Positions 45,080 to 55,341 of a stretch of DNA of 64,000 bases are shown piece after piece (position 1 is the stretch's first letter; every line of letters starts with the position of its first letter). The notes below the pieces were generated by a model that was not told the origin of the DNA, ran no database searches, and saw only the letters and a list, made by a program, of their open reading frames with translations. Position numbers and translations under genes: made by a program. Source of the DNA: Zygnema cylindricum. Lineage: Eukaryota > Streptophyta > Zygnematophyceae > Zygnematales > Zygnemataceae. The stretch lies in contig JBBHKE010001526.1 in the NCBI GenBank assembly GCA_037447655.1, positions 124,001 to 188,000 on the forward strand, in the 5' to 3' direction.

Positions 45080-45790
45080 TTCTAAATGGAAACTTGGCTA
45101 CCAAACACTTTAAGGTGAGTGATATCTGGTTTCCTTCCAACCCATCTTTCATAAGGTCTCATACCTCTGATTGCTGATGTAAGGACTCTATTTTTAATGT
45201 AGTTGTCATAGTTCATGGCATTTGCCCATAATCTCTTTCCTATTTTCTTGTCAGCCAACTTGCTACATACACTATCAGTAGTGTTCGGTTTAGCCTCTTT
45301 GCTACCCCATTTTGTTTCGGATTATGTGGTACAGTTTTTTGGTGTTGAGCTCCCTCATCCCTTAAATATTCCTCAAACTGGTTAGAGGTATACTCTCCCC
45401 CATTATCAATCATTATTCTCTTAATGGGGGTTCCTTGCAACTTCTCACTCCAGGCTTTGTATTCTTTGAAGTAAGTTGGTGTTTCTGACTTTGCTTTTAG
45501 AAAATAAACTCTAGACCAGTCATCAGTGATTGTCAACCTATATTTTTTTTCTCTTGCTGAGGGTAACCTTGCTGGTCTCCAGATATCTGTGTGGATTAAA
45601 TCTACTACCTTTTCACCCCTATATGTGGCGGCTTTAAGAGAAAGAAGTTTGTGAGCTTTTCCTTGGGCACAACCACTACAATCATCCACCATTTCATTAT
45701 CACTGAACTGAATCCCATCTACTACACCAAGCTTCTTCATCTTCCTCAACCTATCAAAATGCACATGCCAAAACCACTAATGCCAAATCA
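45080..45790 (-). pseudogene. E8 integrase
   Basis: Open at 45240-45764, starting in gag-pre-integrase (HFDRLRKMKKLGVV). It contains CSGCAQGK, TDIWRP (the usual Gly changed to Arg) and IDNGGEY with the second Asp. The catalytic Glu is Lys (NGVAKRLNRTL). A frame disruption follows. The enzyme could not be active. Confidence 0.87.
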
Positions 45791-47184
45791 TCAATTTTGG
45801 GACAACAACATAGTAACATTTTTTTTTTCATCACTCAGGTTAAGCCTAAACATTCCTTGGCTACCCTTATCTGCAGTGAAGTAAACTTCATCCCCATACT
45901 TGGCTGTAAAAACTCCCATCCTAGTGAAAGTATCAAACCCTTTGTCATCTAACACATATGTAGAAACAAGATTTTTACTCAGCTGAGGAATATATAGCAC
46001 ATCTGAGAAAGTGAGAATGGAAGTCTTACCCCCCACAAAACTTTGAGGTCAACTGATCCCACTAGATCTGTAGTAACAACTCTCCCATCCCCATACTCTA
46101 TTTCTATAGAAGGGATTTTCCTTAGCTTATTGAAGAGGTCCTTCTCACGTCACATATGCATGGATGCACCTGAGTCGATGATCCATCTGTCCTGTGGAGC
46201 TTCCCGAATTGCTCCAAGGGCACACTTTTGTCTCCAAGGGATCTCCTTCTCCTCCAGACTCACGTCAAGAATAAGCTCCCCATCTTCCCCAAAGGACTCG
46301 TCCTCGGTGTCTCCTGTCACCTTTGTGAACAAAAGTGCATTTTTCTTCCCTCCGGAAGAACCCCCTCCGTGGTTCTTTTGGAGCCTCAGCTCCGCCAGCT
46401 TGGCACAATCCGCGATAAAGTGCCCCGACTTTTTGCAAATATGACATAGGCCCTTTAGGGGCCTCGGTCCTCCAAGTTTGACTCTTTCTCCTTTCTATGG
46501 TTTTTTTGGTTCAGGTCTCCACCTGTCCCCTCCGTCGGCTAGAGCTTGAACGCTCTTTCCTACTTTCCTGATCTCCATGGTATTTTCTTGCACAAGTATC
46601 ATCCGGACCACTGTATTCCACTTCCATGAACTATCAGTCATTTCTTGTACTGGGTACACTATGTTCTCATACTCGTCTGGTAACTTCATGATGAGAGTGT
46701 TAACCTTCATTTTCATTGTACCTGTCCAATTGACACTTTCCATCTCCATATACAAACAAGAAAGATCATTGCAATAATCTAACATCTTTCCTCATTTGTA
46801 AGTGTAACTCACTAGCTTTTGCTCAGCCAACTGGAGCTCCTGAATAGTACCAGCTCTATAGATCTCCACCAAACTCTCCCACAACTCCTCGGCCTTGTAA
46901 ATATTAAGGTGAGAGGTGGCCAAGGCTTGAGTGAGATGCCTTAGAATGAAGTTCTTCGCAGCCATGTTTACGTCTTCCCACATTTGAGCATCATTCTCAA
47001 CGGTCTTCACGGCCGCCGCTCCCGGTGCCATGGTAATAGGGGTGAGGGGTGTCTCCTTCCCTTTCCCTTTTTTCGGACACACTGCTGTCCCCATCATCGG
47101 CCTCCTCCGCGGAAGCAGTCGCTGCTGCAGAAAACCTTACTCCTCCAAATCCTGGCGGAGTTCTTGAAGATGGACGTTTCACTT
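45791..47184 (-). pseudogene. E8 gag and protease
   Basis: Pieces: protease C-terminal part 45791-46036; protease active site 46150-46332 (WIIDSGASMHM); zinc knuckle region around 46390-46445 (reads CHICKKSGHFIADC in one frame); Gag core 46495-46785 and 46792-47097. A TGA at 46792-46794 sits at exactly the same codon as in E7. The Gag N-terminus is lost at 47184. Confidence 0.86.
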
Positions 47185-47597
47185 GTTTCGGATCACTTCT
47201 TGCGAACTGAAAGTGTCAAACGACGGCGTATCCGATTTTACATCCGACGGTTCATGTTTACGCCCATAAAGTTGGAGAATCAAATTGCTCATTCAGTAGG
47301 CTTATTTTTTTGACATTTTTTTTTTTAGTACGACACTGTACGATACAGTACGACTTTCACTAAATAACGACATTTTTTCCCTAAAGGAGCCTTACCCTTA
47401 GGGTAACATTCCATTAGGCGGTCCCAACAAATGTACGGAGAAGTCTACACGTTTACCAGAAGTCGGCTCAATATTGTCGGGCCAGTAACAAACCTTCCTC
47501 AATTATGATTGGCGCCTCATAGGTTAGAGTCCAGGTTCTGAAAATCTTAAAAAAATCTACGAACGGAAAATCTTAACGAAATATTAGTACGACTAGA
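47185..47597. other. Flank between E8 and the MITE, no gene
   Basis: Contains a block (ACATTCCATTAGGCG..CTGAAAATCTTAAAAAAATCT) that resembles, in the same orientation, a block at about 54395-54610 on the other side of E9. The origin of this duplicated block is unknown. Confidence 0.5.
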
Positions 47598-47947
47598 GGT
47601 ACACCGCGAATCGTAATTAGAGTAAAGAAATAATTAGAGTAAAATAACGAGAAAAAATAATTAGAGTTATTAACTATATTTTGGGAAATTAACCCTTTTA
47701 AAAAAAAACATTATTCTAAATTCTCAATAACTCTAATTTGGGAGTAAATTTGGGTGTTGAATATATCTACTGTAGGTTAGGTGTATGTACAAAATCTCAC
47801 AAAATGTACAACTTCATGTCATAATGACGTTAGCACTACGCGGTTTGTTAAAACACAGTTACATGATAACGACATGTATCAAACCATTATTTGTACTTTT
47901 TTACTTAACAAATTACAATTTTGCACGTTTAGACACCGAGCGTACGC

Positions 47948-48786
47948 TGTTGTTTTGGAAAGCTTTAGTCCTCTCTATGCCTCGATTGTGAGAGAGAGAG
48001 AGTTTCACGACTTAGCATATGTTTGGTTGTAAGTTCGTTTCATTACACACCAGAATTGATGTTCCACTAGATCGGTAGGGAGTACACCTTTGTATACACT
48101 CCCAAGACACAAGTCACTACAAGAAAGAAGACACTCCAAAATATCCGATTGTTTGTGCATAGATATACTTGAGGACAAAATGGCACATGGAGATTTGTCT
48201 ACGGTGCCGAATGTGATATGTACGCGGCTGAGGGAGACCACCGACAAATGCTGGTCCGTGTGAACCACATACACGACAAATGACGTGGCATATAGAATTC
48301 TACTCCTTTGTAAATATCTAGTTAAGTAGATTTTTGTCTTTGTGTGGTTAGTTGATTAGTAAAGGAATCTTTTTGTGTGACGTACCTTGTTCGGTTTGAG
48401 CCGTAGGTATTTATTGTACGGCTGGTATGCCTCCGTACGTTCAGCAGCATAGGCTTCAGTGTATATTAGTAGGACTTAGATAACTTTGAAGTTATGAACA
48501 TTTTGTAGTCAGAAACTGTACAGCCTGTTTTTGGCATTTTCATCTGTGGATATCTCACAGATCTGTTGGCAGAATTATTTGAAATTTTGTGTATGTGTTC
48601 ATCCTGATATTATCTACTTTGTGGTAGATTTGCAGAGCTATTGTGTCTCTGGTTTGGGTTTTATCAACTGTTGAAGTGTCTGTTTTTCAGACCGGTTTTG
48701 TGAAAGTTTCTTGCTTGGTTTGGTTCCGAGATGACTACACCGGCATCCTCATCGTCTTCGGTTCCGGCTGTTGTCTCAGAACAACA
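47948..48786 (+). repeat. E9 5' LTR
   Basis: 839 bp; includes the Gag ATG at 48731, 56 bp before the LTR end. It has fewer GTAC motifs than group II LTRs (near 48390-48440) and a TAAATAT box near 48311 as a possible TATA element. Confidence 0.95.
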
Positions 48787-51700
48787 GGTCACGGGCCCGC
48801 CTTCACGAATTCCGGTTTTTGATGGGAGAGAATATCTGTATTGGGCAGATCTTGTAAGGTCTTATTTTGTACAAGTGAAGCTTTTTGATGTTGTTAATGG
48901 ATATATGGTAGAAACTGATGTAAACTATGATCAAAAGAATGAGCAGGCTCTTCATTTGATAAAGTTAATGATATCTAAGGAGCTGCATATGACATACATT
49001 CAGGCTTCTAAAGCATCAGAGATTTGGGATGCTTTGAAAAAGACATATTCTAGGGCTAATGCACAACATGAGATTATAACTGCTGGGCAGATTTGGGAAT
49101 ATAAGTATACAGGCGGAAGCATGGCAGAATATTGCAATAAATTCAGACTTCTAGTTGCAGAAAATGCATGTTCAGGTGGTTCATTTCCTGAGTATCACCA
49201 AGCAATGATTTTAGTGAGGGGGCTTCCTAGTGAGTATAAAGGTGCCTATGATGAACTGAAAAAATTGGATAAGACACAGTGGAATCTAGCTACAGCTATA
49301 GAGTATGTGCTAGAAGAAGAAGCAAATCAGTTGGCATTTAATTCTGGAAAACCAGTTGTAGCTTACAATGCTCAGTTTCAAAGAGATAATAGATTTCAAG
49401 GAAATCAGTCCTTTCAGCAATATGAACGGTGTGTCTATTGCTATAATAATGGTCATTTGTACAAGTTTTGTCCTTTGTATATAAAAGCGTGTGAAACAGG
49501 TTCTTACCGCAAAGGATGGAAGGTGAGAGGAGCTCCATTTACACCGAAACCTCCGAGCAAAACCGCAGCTTTTTCAGCGGAGGAAGAGGAACCGGTGAAG
49601 GAGATGGAGAAGGAGAAATCAGAGGTTGTTAGTTTTCCTAAAACTGACGACACCGAGTTCTTTGCAATGGCAAAGATGATGGAGGGAGAGAAAGATCTCG
49701 GGTGGATTATGGACTCCGGAAGTTCCTCCCATATGTGTTGGAACAAATCCTATTTCAAGGATATGACACCTATCCCTACTCGTCAAATCTTTTATGCTTG
49801 TGGTGCCACGGTGGAAGCTAATGCTAAGGGTAGCATAGATCTGAATTGTGAGATAGATGGCAAAGCTGTAAAAAGAACTTTGCATGATGTGTTATATGTG
49901 CCTAAATTTAAGAAAAAATTGTTTTCTACCTCAGTTGCAGAGAGTAAAGGTTTTGATGTTCTTCAGAGCAAAGGCAAAAAGATAGTAAGCAAGGATGGGA
50001 GAGTAGCCTTAGTGGGAACTAGAGGCCCAAACATGTTGTATCGGATGGACCTGGTTAATAAAGTTGATTTTGTGTACTCCAGTGTCCTATCTGAAAATGT
50101 TTTGTGGCATAAAAGGCTTGGGCATGTTCACAATGAGAGGCTTGAAAAGATGGTGAAGACTAATATGATAGATGGTGTCAAGCTTGGTGAAAAGGAATCC
50201 CATGTTTGTGATGGTTGTGCTCTAGGAAAGCTTCATAAGCTTCCCCTACCACAGACTTCAGATTATCGAGCAAAGGATCTTCTCGGCCTTATCCACTCGG
50301 ATGTATGGGGACCGGCCAAAGTTCCTTCTCTTGGTGGAAGGAAATACCTTGTTACCTTCACTGATGACCACTCACGTTTCAGCCGAGTGTACTTTATGAA
50401 GGAGAAGAGCGAGGTCTTCACACATTTCAAGCATTTCCGGATCTGGGCGGAAAAACTTCACGGGAAATCGATCCTTGCTTTGCGATCTGACAACGGTGGA
50501 GAGTATGTATCAAATGCCTTTGCTGAATACTTGAAAGAAAATGGAATTTCTCATGAGTTTACTGTTCCTTACACTCCGGAACAGAATGGTGTGGCTGAAA
50601 GACTCAATAGGACCTTGACTGAATGTGCTATGTCTATGATGATGGATAAAGGTGTAGATCCGAAATTTTGGGGGGAAGCTTTTCAGTGTGCTTCTTACAT
50701 TAGAAATAGAATAGAAACTAGATCTGTGAAGGATAAAACACCTTATGAAATGTGGACAGGAAGAAAGCCGAATGTTAGCCACTTTAGAGTATTTGGGAGT
50801 AAGTGTTTTATGTTGGATAACCTTCCAAATTGGAAATTAAGTCCGAAATCTGTACCTGGGATATTTTTGGGCTATGATGATGAGTCCGTAGGATATAGAG
50901 TGTATAATCCTCAGAAAAATACAATTCAGATTGCTAGGAATATTCAGATCAAAGAAAAAAGTCAATCTGTTGATGTTTTTAGCATGAATGAAGCAGAAAA
51001 GGCAGAAAAATTGCAGGAATATGTCATCCTTGAGCAGATTCCTTTCAAGCTGGTATCAACGGTTTCTTCCTCTACATCTGAACTACCACATGTTTTGGGG
51101 CTGCCTGATCCACCTACTATTGCAACTACTATCGGACCGCCTCCTCCTCCTCCTCCTCCTCCTCCAAGACTGCCTCGGGAACCAACAATTCTCGCTTCAG
51201 ATTTTCCGGGGGGAAGAAGACAAAGCAGCCGGCTGAGAGGTGACCGAGTGGATCATGCTTATTCTGCAATCACAGGGGAGCCTCTTACCATTCAAGAAGC
51301 TTTCTCCGTTCCGGAAAAAGATCTGTGGATTGCTGCGGCAAATGACGAGATAAAGTCAATTATGGAGGCTCAAACTTGGGAGCTTGTGGAACTTCCACCG
51401 GATCGAAAAGCGATTGGTTGTAAGTGGGTATTCAAGTTAAAACTGAATCCTGATAACACCATTGAAAGATATAAGGCTAGGCTTGTTGCTAAGGGGTATA
51501 GCCAAAAAGAGGGCATTGATTATGAAGAGACGTTCTCACCTGCAGTTCGTTTTCCTACTGTTAGGATTCTCTTATCTTTAACAGCAATAGAGGATATGGA
51601 ATTGCATCAAATGGATGTGAAAACAGCTTTCTTGCATGGGGATTTGGAGGAAGTTATATATATGAAGCAACCAGAGGGATATGTAGAAAAAGGGAAAGAA

Positions 51701-51973
51701 AATCTGGTCTGTAAATTGTTGAAGTCCCTTTATGGTCTGAAGCAGGCTCCACGACAGTGGAACCTAAAACTGGATGAATTTTTGACAAATCTTGGCTTTA
51801 CTAGAATCAGTTCAGATCATTCAGTTTATGTTATGCAAGGGGAAGATGGAGTGATATATATTGCTGTTTATGTTGATGATTTGCTGTTGCTAAGCAAATC
51901 CATTAATGAAATTAACAAAATAAAATCAGCTCTAAATTCCCGGTTCGAAATGAAAGATTTAGGGGAGGCTTAG
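48731..51973 (+). CDS. E9 Gag-Pol polyprotein up to the TAG (1080 residues)
   Basis: Starts in the LTR (MTTPASSSSS) and reads through LTR end and PBS as QVTGPPSRIPV. Gag covers residues about 20-230. The zinc knuckle has Cys234, Cys237, His242, Cys247. The protease DSG begins at Asp328. The integrase zinc site has His460/465, Cys493 and Cys496. Integrase Asp524, Asp587 and Glu623 give a D-35-E spacing. A Pro tract hinges to RT, whose YVDD is at 1047-1050. All catalytic residues seen are intact. The frame ends at TAG (51971-51973) where relatives have AAG (Lys) in the GEAKYIL segment. The RNase H part continues in the same frame. The protein would make particles, process itself, copy RNA and integrate DNA. 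Without readthrough it lacks RNase H. A sequencing error is possible. Confidence 0.93.
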   Translation: MTTPASSSSSVPAVVSEQQVTGPPSRIPVFDGREYLYWADLVRSYFVQVKLFDVVNGYMVETDVNYDQKNEQALHLIKLMISKELHMTYIQASKASEIWDALKKTYSRANAQHEIITAGQIWEYKYTGGSMAEYCNKFRLLVAENACSGGSFPEYHQAMILVRGLPSEYKGAYDELKKLDKTQWNLATAIEYVLEEEANQLAFNSGKPVVAYNAQFQRDNRFQGNQSFQQYERCVYCYNNGHLYKFCPLYIKACETGSYRKGWKVRGAPFTPKPPSKTAAFSAEEEEPVKEMEKEKSEVVSFPKTDDTEFFAMAKMMEGEKDLGWIMDSGSSSHMCWNKSYFKDMTPIPTRQIFYACGATVEANAKGSIDLNCEIDGKAVKRTLHDVLYVPKFKKKLFSTSVAESKGFDVLQSKGKKIVSKDGRVALVGTRGPNMLYRMDLVNKVDFVYSSVLSENVLWHKRLGHVHNERLEKMVKTNMIDGVKLGEKESHVCDGCALGKLHKLPLPQTSDYRAKDLLGLIHSDVWGPAKVPSLGGRKYLVTFTDDHSRFSRVYFMKEKSEVFTHFKHFRIWAEKLHGKSILALRSDNGGEYVSNAFAEYLKENGISHEFTVPYTPEQNGVAERLNRTLTECAMSMMMDKGVDPKFWGEAFQCASYIRNRIETRSVKDKTPYEMWTGRKPNVSHFRVFGSKCFMLDNLPNWKLSPKSVPGIFLGYDDESVGYRVYNPQKNTIQIARNIQIKEKSQSVDVFSMNEAEKAEKLQEYVILEQIPFKLVSTVSSSTSELPHVLGLPDPPTIATTIGPPPPPPPPPPRLPREPTILASDFPGGRRQSSRLRGDRVDHAYSAITGEPLTIQEAFSVPEKDLWIAAANDEIKSIMEAQTWELVELPPDRKAIGCKWVFKLKLNPDNTIERYKARLVAKGYSQKEGIDYEETFSPAVRFPTVRILLSLTAIEDMELHQMDVKTAFLHGDLEEVIYMKQPEGYVEKGKENLVCKLLKSLYGLKQAPRQWNLKLDEFLTNLGFTRISSDHSVYVMQGEDGVIYIAVYVDDLLLLSKSINEINKIKSALNSRFEMKDLGEA
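48787..48801 (+). promoter_or_regulatory. E9 primer binding site (variant)
   Basis: GGTCACGGGCCCGCC follows the LTR directly and is read as codons for Val-Thr-Gly-Pro-Pro. Against the initiator tRNA-Met anticodon arm it has two mismatches and one G-U pair over 15 bases. E3 shares the first two changes, so they are family features. Confidence 0.65.
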
Positions 51974-52855
51974 TATATTTTGGGAATTCAGGTAGAAAGG
52001 GATAGAAAACAAAGACTAATTTATTTGACACAGAAGGAAGCCATTGGAAACATGCTTGAAAGGTTCGGCATGTCAGAGGCAAAGGGAAGTGCTACTCCCA
52101 TGGAGTTCAGACAGAAAATAGAAGGGAAAGAATCATATGGTGGGGTTGTGATTGATAACTCTTTGGAGTCAAGGGAGGCAGATTTTATGTCCTCCATTCC
52201 CTACAGGCAGATCGTCGGAAGCCTCATCTACTTCATGAACTGTACCCGTCCGGATATTGCTGCAGCTGTTGGAGCCTTAAGCCGAAGTTTGCAAAATCCA
52301 AAGAAGTCAGATTGGGAGGCAGCAAAGAGAGTTCTTCGATATCTTGCAGGATCTCGAAACCTCCGACTCTCTCTCGGTGGAGAGGAAGTAAAAATTCAGA
52401 CATGGAGCGATGCGAGCTATGGAGATATGCCAAGCCGACGCTCTACTAGTGGATACATTCTCAAGATTGGAAGTGGGACATGCTGCTGGAGCAGCAAACT
52501 TCAGAAGGTGACAGCTCAGTCTACTATGGAGGCTGAGTACATGGCGGCTAGCGCAGCCGTCAAAGAGTTACTTTGGGTAAAGTCTCTCCTTCAAGAGCTT
52601 TTGTTTATGCAATCTGGACCTCAGGTAGTGTGGTGTGACAATCAGGCTGCCATTGCTATTGCATCTAACCCTAGCCATCACTTTAAGAGCAAACACATTG
52701 ATATCAAGCTACACTTTGTGAGAGAGAAGGTTATGGGAAGAGTTCTGAAACTCAGTTATTTACCAGATGAGGAGATGGTTGCTGACATGATGACTAAACC
52801 CTTGCCTGCACCTAAATTAAAGTTTTGCAGAGAGGCATGTGGCTTAAGTGGCTAG
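51974..52855 (+). CDS. E9 RT C-terminus and RNase H (after the TAG)
   Basis: In frame with the preceding ORF. It contains the RT connection (GIQVERDRKQRLIYLTQKEA, RPDIAAAVGALSRSL) and RNase H with catalytic-site motifs SDASYGD, TMEAEYMA and WCDNQAAIAI. It ends KLKFCREACGLSG and TAG at 52853, 23 bp before the 3' LTR. RNase H would remove the RNA template. It is intact, but as annotated separated from RT by one nonsense codon; no independent start for it is evident except Met at 51980. Confidence 0.9.
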   Translation, partial: YILGIQVERDRKQRLIYLTQKEAIGNMLERFGMSEAKGSATPMEFRQKIEGKESYGGVVIDNSLESREADFMSSIPYRQIVGSLIYFMNCTRPDIAAAVGALSRSLQNPKKSDWEAAKRVLRYLAGSRNLRLSLGGEEVKIQTWSDASYGDMPSRRSTSGYILKIGSGTCCWSSKLQKVTAQSTMEAEYMAASAAVKELLWVKSLLQELLFMQSGPQVVWCDNQAAIAIASNPSHHFKSKHIDIKLHFVREKVMGRVLKLSYLPDEEMVADMMTKPLPAPKLKFCREACGLSG

Positions 52856-52878
52856 CAGAGTCTAAAGCTTTAGGGGTG
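52856..52878 (+). promoter_or_regulatory. E9 polypurine tract region
   Basis: CTTTAGGGGTG immediately precedes the 3' LTR. Group II elements have AATAAGGGGAG at the same place. Plus-strand primer site. Confidence 0.6.
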
Positions 52879-53717
52879 TGTTGTTTTGGAAAGCTTTAGT
52901 CCTCTCTATGCCTCGATTGTGAGAGAGAGAGAGTTTCACGACTTAGCATATGTTTGGTTGTAAGTTCGTTTCATTACACACCAGAATTGATGTTCCACTA
53001 GATCGGTAGGGAGTACACCTTTGTATACACTCCCAAGACACAAGTCACTACAAGAAAGAAGACACTCCAAAATATCCGATTGTTTGTGCATAGATATACT
53101 TGAGGACAAAATGGCACATGGAGATTTGTCTACGGTGCCGAATGTGATATGTACGCGGCTGAGGGAGACCACCGACAAATGCTGGTCCGTGTGAACCACA
53201 TACACGACAAATGACGTGGCATATAGAATTCTACTCCTTTGTAAATATCTAGTTAAGTAGATTTTTGTCTTTGTGTGGTTAGTTGATTAGTAAAGGAATC
53301 TTTTTGTGTGACGTACCTTGTTCGGTTTGAGCCGTAGGTATTTATTGTACGGCTGGTATGCCTCCGTACGTTCAGCAGCATAGGCTTCAGTGTATATTAG
53401 TAGGACTTAGATAACTTTGAAGTTATGAACATTTTGTAGTCAGAAACTGTACAGCCTGTTTTTGGCATTTTCATCTGTGGATATCTCACAGATCTGTTGG
53501 CAGAATTATTTGAAATTTTGTGTATGTGTTCATCCTGATATTATCTACTTTGTGGTAGATTTGCAGAGCTATTGTGTCTCTGGTTTGGGTTTTATCAACT
53601 GTTGAAGTGTCTGTTTTTCAGACCGGTTTTGTGAAAGTTTCTTGCTTGGTTTGGTTCCGAGATGACTACACCGGCATCCTCATCGTCTTCGGTTCCGGCT
53701 GTTGTCTCAGAACAACA
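52879..53717 (+). repeat. E9 3' LTR
   Basis: Identical to the 5' LTR. Its copy of the Gag start codon is at 53662, giving an open frame of 48 codons into flanking DNA (to 53808). Confidence 0.95.
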
Positions 53718-53890
53718 TACGCCACACTATTTAAAAAGGAACTATATTAGAGTTTTTAACGCTCATTCAAAAAGTACCTTAAATAATATAAACAATAATT
53801 TAGAATAATGTATTCTATTTATGGTGATAGAGTCAAGTTTTGAGGTGACCAAATAAGCGTACATAACTCTAATTACGATTCGCAGTGTAG

Positions 53891-54883
53891 CTAATGATTC
53901 GCACGTAAAGTTTGCTGCCTGATTTTGATTTTGAAAACAGAATAAAAAATTTCAAAAAAAATGGCAAAAACACGCGGCAAACTTTGAAGGTCGTGACAAA
54001 CTTTGAATGTCGGTGGATGTCAGACAGAGCGTGCAATGATATTTTCAGCTGACCTGCATCCATCGTGGCAGGCGCCACAGGACCTGTACGACATGTAGGC
54101 CTATGATCGCATGTTCAAAGTGGATATTTTTTTTGTTTTTCACGTGTAATAATGGTACACGACTAGTATCGAGCAACTCTCCTCGCGAAGAGAGTATCTT
54201 CACACCGTAAAATGTATGGGATTGCTTCGCGGATCTCAAAAAGTGAAATATCCAACGTTCCGAAATTACGGCTACATCATTGGAGCATCCTGACAACTTT
54301 CTAGAAACAATGTTTTGCCTGACAAAAAAAAATATAATGGTACGGCGTTGTACGACGCTGAACGAAAACGTACGGTGTCTAGTAAGGAACCCCACTTTTC
54401 GTCTAATGGAATGTTACCTTTAGGGTGGCCTTCCATTATGTGTTTCACTAATTGTACAAAAAAGTATACTGAAGGGTGTGTCTTCCATTAGGTCTCGTCA
54501 GTAAACCACTTTTTATTTAACTGGCTTATTTGGTTGGTACCACGTAGGCTAATATACGATGCTGAAAATCTTGAAAGAATCTTCGAATGCAATGTCTAAA
54601 CGCAATATCTTTACAGCAAAGGTAATATATGTACTAGCGGAGATAATATCTGTACCATCAGAGGTAATTAATAATGGATACAGAGGGCATTATAAGGTGC
54701 TACCCAAAAAATCAAAACAGAAAGACAAAAAAGCGACGACAAACTTTGATGGTAGGAGCGTGATAGGATAACTTTGGCGAATTTGCAGCCACCCTGGGGA
54801 AGGCAAATGGCCCTTGCGACCTGTACGCTCATACGCACGCGCTGATCGTGGGTTTTTTTTTATTTTTCCACGCGGCCCATTTT
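53891..54883. other. Flank right of E9, no gene
   Basis: Unassigned sequence. It includes a block at about 54395-54610 related to 47400-47580. No protein domain recognised in short ORFs (for example 54559-54771). Confidence 0.5.
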
Positions 54884-55341
54884 TACATTCTGTGACCTCC
54901 ATTAGTACACAGAATATGCAACTTACTTGAAGCTTCTAGGATAAATTTAAACGAATCACTTCTACTTAGAACAGCTGCCACCCTGGCAGGCAATGACTCT
55001 GACTCCTTTCATCCTTGTGAAGGTTGGACCCCCTTGAGCCTAATGCAAAATAAATAGCTCAAAACGCCCAACCAGGCGATTAATTATCAAAAGGCAAAGA
55101 TGCCAATTTTTATACAAGCTCTCAGAGACGGAGGCGACTACCTACCCAAAACTCTAAGTCCTAAGCCCCTCTCTAAACCCCCTTAGTACCGAGGTATGGA
55201 GCCAATCAAATGACTGTACAGTATAGGAAGGTACTACTGACGATGTACTTTCTATACGGCCAATGTACAACTTTGCCATGGAGGGGAAGCTTGTCACCCA
55301 TAGACTTGTCTCTCGGTTTCCCGTAAAATTTACAAACGACT
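54884..55341 (-). repeat. E10 3' LTR fragment
   Basis: Matches the right-hand part of the 5' LTR (for example ATGCCAATTTTTATACAAGCTCT and CCATGGAGGGGAAGCTTGTCACC). Ends abruptly at ACAAACGACTG, position 55341. Confidence 0.85.

Larger units (their letters stand above)
42970..47184 (-). mobile_element. E8: copia element lacking its 5' end
   Basis: The full internal domain order is present from the purine tract (42970) to gag. Its 5' LTR, PBS and the first roughly 40 Gag codons are missing beyond 47184, where unrelated sequence begins. Shares its 3' LTR with E7. Confidence 0.87.
47948..53717 (+). mobile_element. E9: young, nearly intact group I copia element
   Basis: Two 839-bp LTRs that I find identical base for base, TGTTG...CAACA, with a perfect target duplication TACGC (47943-47947 and 53718-53722). 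One reading frame runs from 48731 to 52855, interrupted by a single TAG. PBS and purine tract (CTTTAGGGGTG) are adjacent to the LTRs. Identical LTRs mean very recent insertion. Confidence 0.95.
47598..53890. mobile_element. MITE-like element interrupted by E9
   Basis: A 25-bp terminal repeat at 47598-47623 (GTACACCGCGAATCGTAATT plus AGAGT) is mirrored at 53866-53890 with two mismatches. Without E9 and one target-site copy the element is about 518 bp, AT-rich and non-coding. Its ends match the family at 181-262 and 1178-1410. Confidence 0.65.

Noticed and set aside
48005-48274. 89-codon minus ORF in the E9 LTR, repeated identically at 52936-53205
   Set aside because: It is identical only because the two LTRs are identical; no recognised domain and no sign of a start context.
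51971-51973. Alternative genetic code (TAG read as an amino acid)
   Set aside because: In-frame TAG, TGA and TAA all occur at Glu, Gln, Lys, Trp and Gly positions in the decayed copies, as expected from random mutation, and intact frames end with TAG (52853) where relatives also end.
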